Assembly (NCBI RefSeq): GCF_014648195.1 | Contig: NZ_BMQQ01000007.1 | Span: forward strand, 1-64,000 | Direction of reading: 5' to 3' | Source of the DNA: Streptomyces purpureus | GTDB taxonomy: Bacteria > Actinomycetota > Actinomycetes > Streptomycetales > Streptomycetaceae | DNA: 64,000 nucleotides | Part shown: piece by piece, positions 60,123 to 64,000 of the stretch | How the letters are laid out: each line of letters opens with the position of its first letter | Position numbering within the stretch: the first letter of the stretch is position 1 | The notes under the pieces: generated by a model | What the model saw: only the letters and a program-made list of their open reading frames with translations | Databases searched by the model: none | What the model was told of the DNA's origin: nothing | Program-made: the position numbers and the translations under genes

Positions 60123-61466
60123 GTGGCCGAGCACATCAGCGACGAGGAACTCGCCGCCTTCGACCGTACGGTGCGCAAGCTGCGCGACCTCCCCGTCGAC
60201 GACCCGGTACGCCTGCGCGCCGAACATGTCGCCGCCTCCTTCGCCCGCGACGGACGACAGCGCCGCCGCAAGGACCGCAACGACGCCCGCGCCGAGGCCG
60301 ACGCCGCCGTCATGGCCGCCACCGCCACCGGCGCGCTCACCCGCCGCGAGGACGCCCCCCTCGACACGGCCGAGAGCGGCCGCGCCGCAGGGCACTACCT
60401 GCGCCCCCGCCGCTGCTACGTCTGCAAGGGGCTCTACCGGCGGGCCGACGCCTTCTACCACCTGCTCTGCCCGGACTGCGCCGCCGACAACACCGCCCGC
60501 CGCTCACTGAGCACCGACCTGACCGGCCGCCGGGCCCTGCTCACCGGCGGCCGGGTCAAGATCGGCTTCCAGCTGGCCCTGATGATGCTCCGCGACGGCG
60601 CCGAACTCCTCGTCACCAGCCGTTTCCCGGCCGACACCCTCAGCCGCTTCCGGGCCGCGCCCGGCAGCGAGAGATGGCTCCACCGGCTCACCGTCGTCGC
60701 CGTCGACCTGCGCGACCCCCGCCAGGTCCTGGGCCTGTGCGAGCGGCTGCGGGAGGACGGCGAACCCCTCGACATCCTCGTCAACAACGCCGCCCAGACC
60801 ATCCGCCGCCCACCCGAGTCGTACGCGGCGCTCGCCGCCGGGGAGAGCGCCGCGCTCCCCGAAGGTGTCTGGCAGGCCCCCGGCTACACACCCATGCGCG
60901 CCCTCGAAGCCCCCTCCGCCCATGGCGCACTCGCCCTGGTCCTGGCCGAGGCCGACGAGGCCGGTCTGCTGCCCGACCGCGCACCCGCCAACTCCTGGTC
61001 CGCCCGCATGGGCGAGCTCGACCCGGCCGAACTCCTGGAGACCCAGCTCGTCAACGCGCTCGCCCCGGCCCTGCTCGTGGACCGCCTGCTGCCGCTGCTG
61101 CTGGCCTCGCCCCGGCCGCACCGCTACATCGTCAACGTGACGGCGGTGGAGGGCCGGTTCACCGTACGCCGCAAGACCTCCGGGCACCCGCACACCAACA
61201 TGGCCAAGGCCGCGCTCAACATGCTCACCCGCACCAGCGGACCCGAACTGGCCGAGCAGGGCGTCCATATGTGCAGCGTCGACACCGGCTGGATCACCGA
61301 CGAGAACCCCCTGCCGGCGAAGCTCCGGATCGCCGCGGCCGGCTTCCGTACGCCGCTGGACGTCGTGGACGGAGCGGCACGCGTCTACGACCCGATCGTG
61401 CGAGGAGAGGCGGGCGCGCCGGTGGCGGGCGTGTTCCTCAAGGACTATCAGGAAGCGGCATGGTGA
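60123..61466 (+). CDS. SDR oxidoreductase with N-terminal CxxC/CxxC zinc-ribbon-like segment
   Basis: A 447-aa protein with a GTG start. Residues 1-95 are helical and charged (DEELAAFDRTVRKLRDLP; RRRKDRNDARAEADAAVM). A CYVCKGLYRRADAFYHLLCPDC segment then gives two CxxC pairs. The rest is a short-chain dehydrogenase: RALLTGGRVKIGFQLALMM in place of the usual TGxxxGxG, DILVNNAAQT, then SxxxK-like HTNMAKAALNML in place of YxxxK. The Gly-rich and Tyr motifs are thus altered. It is flanked on both sides by tRNA-like sequences, so an RNA-linked role is possible but unproven. Confidence 0.8.
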   Translation: MAEHISDEELAAFDRTVRKLRDLPVDDPVRLRAEHVAASFARDGRQRRRKDRNDARAEADAAVMAATATGALTRREDAPLDTAESGRAAGHYLRPRRCYVCKGLYRRADAFYHLLCPDCAADNTARRSLSTDLTGRRALLTGGRVKIGFQLALMMLRDGAELLVTSRFPADTLSRFRAAPGSERWLHRLTVVAVDLRDPRQVLGLCERLREDGEPLDILVNNAAQTIRRPPESYAALAAGESAALPEGVWQAPGYTPMRALEAPSAHGALALVLAEADEAGLLPDRAPANSWSARMGELDPAELLETQLVNALAPALLVDRLLPLLLASPRPHRYIVNVTAVEGRFTVRRKTSGHPHTNMAKAALNMLTRTSGPELAEQGVHMCSVDTGWITDENPLPAKLRIAAAGFRTPLDVVDGAARVYDPIVRGEAGAPVAGVFLKDYQEAAW

Positions 61467-61504
61467 GGCGCTCACCCGTTTCGGTGATCTAGGATCGTCC
61501 GCAA

Positions 61505-61584
61505 GGGCGGGGCCGTAGCGCAGAGGCAGGCGCACCCGGTCTCCAAAACCGGAACACGCTGGTTCGAATCCAGCCGCCCCGCCC
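61505..61584 (+). tRNA. tRNA-like sequence C (CCA, Trp-type anticodon)
   Basis: The anticodon arm CCGGT-CTCCAAA-ACCGG is canonical and carries CCA, the tryptophan anticodon. The T arm is GCTGG-TTCGAAT-CCAGC. The D arm is the same as in copies A and B. The acceptor helix (61505-61515 with 61575-61584) pairs over ten base pairs with one bulged C. No CCA end is encoded. It lies 38 bp after the SDR gene. Confidence 0.6.
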
Positions 61585-61598
61585 CCTTTCTTGCCGGC

Positions 61599-61830
61599 AT
61601 GCGGCAGGAGGGCGACCTGGCGTCACTGCTGGCCGTCGCCCGGCGGCCGGCCGGAAGCGGGGCCGCCGCCGACGGGCTGATCGCCGTCGCCCTCACCGCC
61701 GCGGGCGGGAACCGCGCCGCGTGGACCAGCGCCCTGGCGGGAGCTGCTGCGGCCCTTGCGCACCCACGCGCTGGCGGACGTACGGGACGCGGCCCCGGAG
61801 CGGTGTCCGCCTACGGGTGGCAACCGGCGG
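61599..61830 (+). pseudogene. Frameshifted remnant of a HEAT-like hypothetical protein
   Basis: [18 protein letters not shown] and [17 protein letters not shown] are in one frame. [22 protein letters not shown] follows in the next frame, with the change near 61735. The combined sequence resembles the end of Streptomyces repeat proteins I have seen. There is no start or upstream part, so it is probably a 3' fragment left by a deletion. Confidence 0.5.
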
Positions 61831-61930
61831 TCCGCCGTCCGGGGTCCGGCGTGCGACCGGATCCCGGACGGCGGAGCATGAACGTGAGAAGGGACGGCAG
61901 AGCGGGAAGAGGGTGACCCTGGAGGGTGCC

Positions 61931-62740
61931 ATGCCCGGTCCGGACGACGCACACGACAAGGCCGCGCACGCCGACGGCGCACCACCCCCCGGCGCGCGGG
62001 ACAGCGACGCGCTCGTCGTCCTGAAGAACGTCGACAAGCACTTCGGCGCGCTCCATGTGCTCCAGAACATCGATCTCACCATCGGCCGTGGTGAGGTCGT
62101 GGTCGTCATCGGCCCGTCCGGCTCCGGAAAGTCGACGCTGTGCCGTGCCATCAACCGCCTGGAGACCATCGACAACGGCGAGATCGTCATCGACGGCAAG
62201 CCCCTGCCCGCCGAAGGGCGGGAGCTGGCGACCCTCCGGGCCGACGTCGGCATGGTCTTCCAGTCGTTCAACCTCTTCGCCCACAAGACCGTCCTGGAGA
62301 ACGTCACCCTCGGCCAGATCCGGGTCCGTAAGAAGGACAAGAAGACGGCCGAGCAGCGGGCCCGGGCACTTCTGGACCGGGTCGGTGTCGCCTCCCAGGC
62401 CGACAAGTACCCCGCCCAGCTCTCCGGCGGCCAGCAGCAGCGGGTGGCGATCGCCCGCGCCCTGGCCATGGACCCGAAGGTCATGCTCTTCGACGAGCCG
62501 ACCTCCGCCCTCGACCCGGAGATGATCAACGAGGTGCTCGAGGTCATGCAGCAGCTCGCCCGCGACGGCATGACCATGGTCGTCGTCACCCACGAGATGG
62601 GCTTCGCCCGGTCCGCCGCCAACCGCGTGGTCTTCATGTCGGACGGCCGGATCGTCGAGGAGACCACCCCGGACCAGTTCTTCAGCAACCCGCGCAGTGA
62701 CCGTGCCAAGGACTTCCTCTCGAAGATCCTCCACCACTGA
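61931..62740 (+). CDS. gluA: Glutamate ABC transporter ATP-binding protein
   Basis: A 269-aa ABC ATPase of the polar amino acid uptake (PAAT) group. Walker [11 protein letters not shown]-loop [13 protein letters not shown], signature [15 protein letters not shown], Walker [15 protein letters not shown] and switch His in VTHEMGF are all present. An acidic/Ala-rich leader of about 30 residues precedes the domain. ATG 61931 has GGAGG upstream; a GTG at 61913 is a possible alternative. First gene of a gluABC(D) operon. Confidence 0.93.
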   Translation: MPGPDDAHDKAAHADGAPPPGARDSDALVVLKNVDKHFGALHVLQNIDLTIGRGEVVVVIGPSGSGKSTLCRAINRLETIDNGEIVIDGKPLPAEGRELATLRADVGMVFQSFNLFAHKTVLENVTLGQIRVRKKDKKTAEQRARALLDRVGVASQADKYPAQLSGGQQQRVAIARALAMDPKVMLFDEPTSALDPEMINEVLEVMQQLARDGMTMVVVTHEMGFARSAANRVVFMSDGRIVEETTPDQFFSNPRSDRAKDFLSKILHH

Positions 62741-62772
62741 GCCCGCACCACGCACTCCCAGGGGTGATGACC

Positions 62773-63597
62773 ATGAAGACACTCAAGGCCTCCGTCGCGG
62801 CGGCCGCCGCGCTCGCGCTCGCCCTGTCCGTCGCGGCCTGCGGCGAAGGCGGGGACGGCGACGCCGGCAGCAAGATCACCATCGGGATCAAGTACGACCA
62901 GCCCGGCCTCGGCCTGAAGACGCCGGACGGCAAGTACACCGGCTTCGACGTCGACGTGGCGACGTACATCGCCAAGGAACTGGGGTACGAACCCGGCGAC
63001 ATCGAATGGAAGGAGGCCAAGAGCGCCGACCGCGAGACGCTGCTCCAGCGCGGCGACGTCGACTTCATCGCGGCTTCCTACTCGATCAACGACGAACGCG
63101 CGAAGAAGGTCGACTTCGCCGGGCCCTACCTCCTGGCCCACCAGGACGTCCTGATCCGCGCCGACGACACCACCATCACCAAGCCGGAGGACCTGAGCGA
63201 CAAGCGGCTCTGCTCGGTCACCGGCTCCACCTCCGCCCAGAACGTCAAGGCGGAGATCGCCCCCGAGGCCCAGCTCCAGGAGTACGGCGGCTACTCGGAG
63301 TGCCTGACCGGCCTGGAGAACAGGGTCATCGACGCGCTCACCACCGATGACTCGATCCTCGCCGGATACGCGGCGCAGGAGCAGTTCAAGGGCAAGTTCA
63401 AGCTCGGCGGCTTCAAGCTGAGCAACGAGAACTACGGAATCGGCGTCCAGAAGGGAAGCGACCTCACGGAGAAGATCAACACGGCCCTGGAGAAGATGGT
63501 CCAGGACGGCTCCTGGGAGTCGTACGTCCAGAAGAACTTCGGTCCGGCCAACTACAAGAACGAGCCGGCGCCGAAGATCGGCGTGGTCGTCGACTGA
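62773..63597 (+). CDS. gluB: Glutamate-binding lipoprotein of the ABC transporter
   Basis: A 274-aa periplasmic-type binding lipoprotein. The signal peptide ends in the lipobox VAAC, followed by a short acidic linker. The type II binding fold has GIKYDQPGLGLKTPDGKYTGFDVDVA, DRETLLQRGDVDFIAASYSI and a terminal WESYVQKNFGPANY. It captures glutamate or related amino acids outside the cell. The start at 62773 is best placed for AGGGG eight bases upstream; ATG 62767 and GTG 62764 are alternatives. It lies 32 bp after gluA. Confidence 0.92.
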   Translation: MKTLKASVAAAAALALALSVAACGEGGDGDAGSKITIGIKYDQPGLGLKTPDGKYTGFDVDVATYIAKELGYEPGDIEWKEAKSADRETLLQRGDVDFIAASYSINDERAKKVDFAGPYLLAHQDVLIRADDTTITKPEDLSDKRLCSVTGSTSAQNVKAEIAPEAQLQEYGGYSECLTGLENRVIDALTTDDSILAGYAAQEQFKGKFKLGGFKLSNENYGIGVQKGSDLTEKINTALEKMVQDGSWESYVQKNFGPANYKNEPAPKIGVVVD

Positions 63598-63607
63598 GCG
63601 GGCAGCC

Positions 63608-64000
63608 GTGTTCGACTTCCTCGAAGGCTACGACCTGCTGGGAGCGTTCTGGGTAACGGTCCAGCTCACCGTCTACTCCGCGATCGGCTCCCTGATCTGG
63701 GGGACGCTGCTGGCGGCCATGCGCGTCAGCCCCGTCCCCCTGATGCGTGGCTTCGGCACCGCCTACGTCAACATCGTCCGTAACATCCCACTCACGGTGA
63801 TCATCGTCTTCACCTCGCTCGGCCTCTTCCAGACGCTCAACGTCTCACTGGGCGCGGACGACTTCACCACGATCAACTTCCGTCTCGCCGTCCTCGGGCT
63901 GATCGCCTACACCGCCGCGTTCGTCTGCGAGGCGCTGCGCTCGGGCATCAACACGGTCCCGGTCGGTCAGGTGGAGGCGGCCCGCGCCATCGGGCTGAGC
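63608..64000 (+). CDS. gluC: Glutamate ABC transporter permease, truncated by window end
   Basis: The first 131 codons of a PAAT-type membrane permease. The start of the protein (FDFLEGYDLLGAFWVTVQLTVYSA), three hydrophobic helices and EALRSGINTVPVGQVEAARAIGLS (the EAA loop that contacts the ATPase) are present. GTG start 10 bp after gluB. The frame is still open at base 64000. Confidence 0.92.
   Translation, partial: MFDFLEGYDLLGAFWVTVQLTVYSAIGSLIWGTLLAAMRVSPVPLMRGFGTAYVNIVRNIPLTVIIVFTSLGLFQTLNVSLGADDFTTINFRLAVLGLIAYTAAFVCEALRSGINTVPVGQVEAARAIGLS

Overview
The window is chromosomal DNA of a high-GC actinomycete, almost certainly a Streptomyces. Third codon positions are strongly GC-biased, and GTG/TTG starts and short ATGA/GTGA gene overlaps are common. 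Typical Streptomyces neighbours are present, such as a DUF5997/LysR-like pair, a DUF6056 membrane protein and a gluABC transporter. No CRISPR array, insertion sequence, rRNA or replication origin was seen.

Left part (1-26 kb): ordinary accessory and housekeeping genes. They include a decayed AfsR-type regulator, a secreted metzincin-like protease with a ricin-B lectin domain, and an ornithine cyclodeaminase-like enzyme. There are also several hypothetical proteins, two secreted serine beta-lactamase-like hydrolases, a DUF6056 protein facing a GT2 glycosyltransferase, a TSUP permease, a Tm-1-like ATP-binding protein and a lipoprotein-type sortase. The unusual item here is a tightly coupled operon of three very large proteins of unknown function (929, 721 and 1161 aa; the middle one is a WD40-like propeller protein), downstream of a TetR gene (3.7-12.9 kb).

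Centre (about 29.6-59.9 kb): a pyrrolobenzodiazepine (PBD) biosynthetic gene cluster of tomaymycin type. Reading right to left, the gene order matches the lettering I remember for the tomaymycin genes. It runs: anthranilate A-PCP NRPS, C-A-PCP-reductase NRPS, class II DAHP synthase, anthranilate synthase, flavin reductase, HpaB-type hydroxylase and O-methyltransferase. Then come the 4-alkylidene-proline branch from tyrosine (L-DOPA dioxygenase, heme tyrosine hydroxylase, F420 reductase, PhzF-like isomerase, gamma-glutamyltransferase-like enzyme), a UvrA-like self-resistance ATPase, a salicylate-type FAD hydroxylase and a second PhzE-like protein. The predicted logic is: chorismate to anthranilate, then ring hydroxylations and one O-methylation; tyrosine to a two-carbon 4-ethylidene proline; condensation on the NRPS; and reductive release as an aldehyde that closes to the DNA-alkylating imine/carbinolamine. 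UvrA-like and MFS proteins give protection. Two paralogous MarR regulators sit at the two ends of the cluster. At least six promoters carry a palindrome of the form TTTCC-N4-GGAAA (or TTGCC-N4-GGCAA) next to a -10-like hexamer, which suggests one shared regulon.

Oddities of the cluster: the second PhzE-like protein has lost its glutaminase Cys and His. The large NRPS begins with a carrier-protein-like domain without its serine, disrupted by a 9-bp tandem repeat. A flavin amine oxidase appears to belong to the regulon. A secreted serine hydrolase lies where the described tomaymycin cluster has a 4-oxalocrotonate tautomerase.

Right end (59.9-64 kb): three tRNA-like sequences with atypical acceptor and anticodon stems flank an SDR oxidoreductase with a zinc-finger-like CxxC pair. 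A frameshifted gene remnant follows, and then the start of a gluABC glutamate ABC transporter operon that runs off the window.
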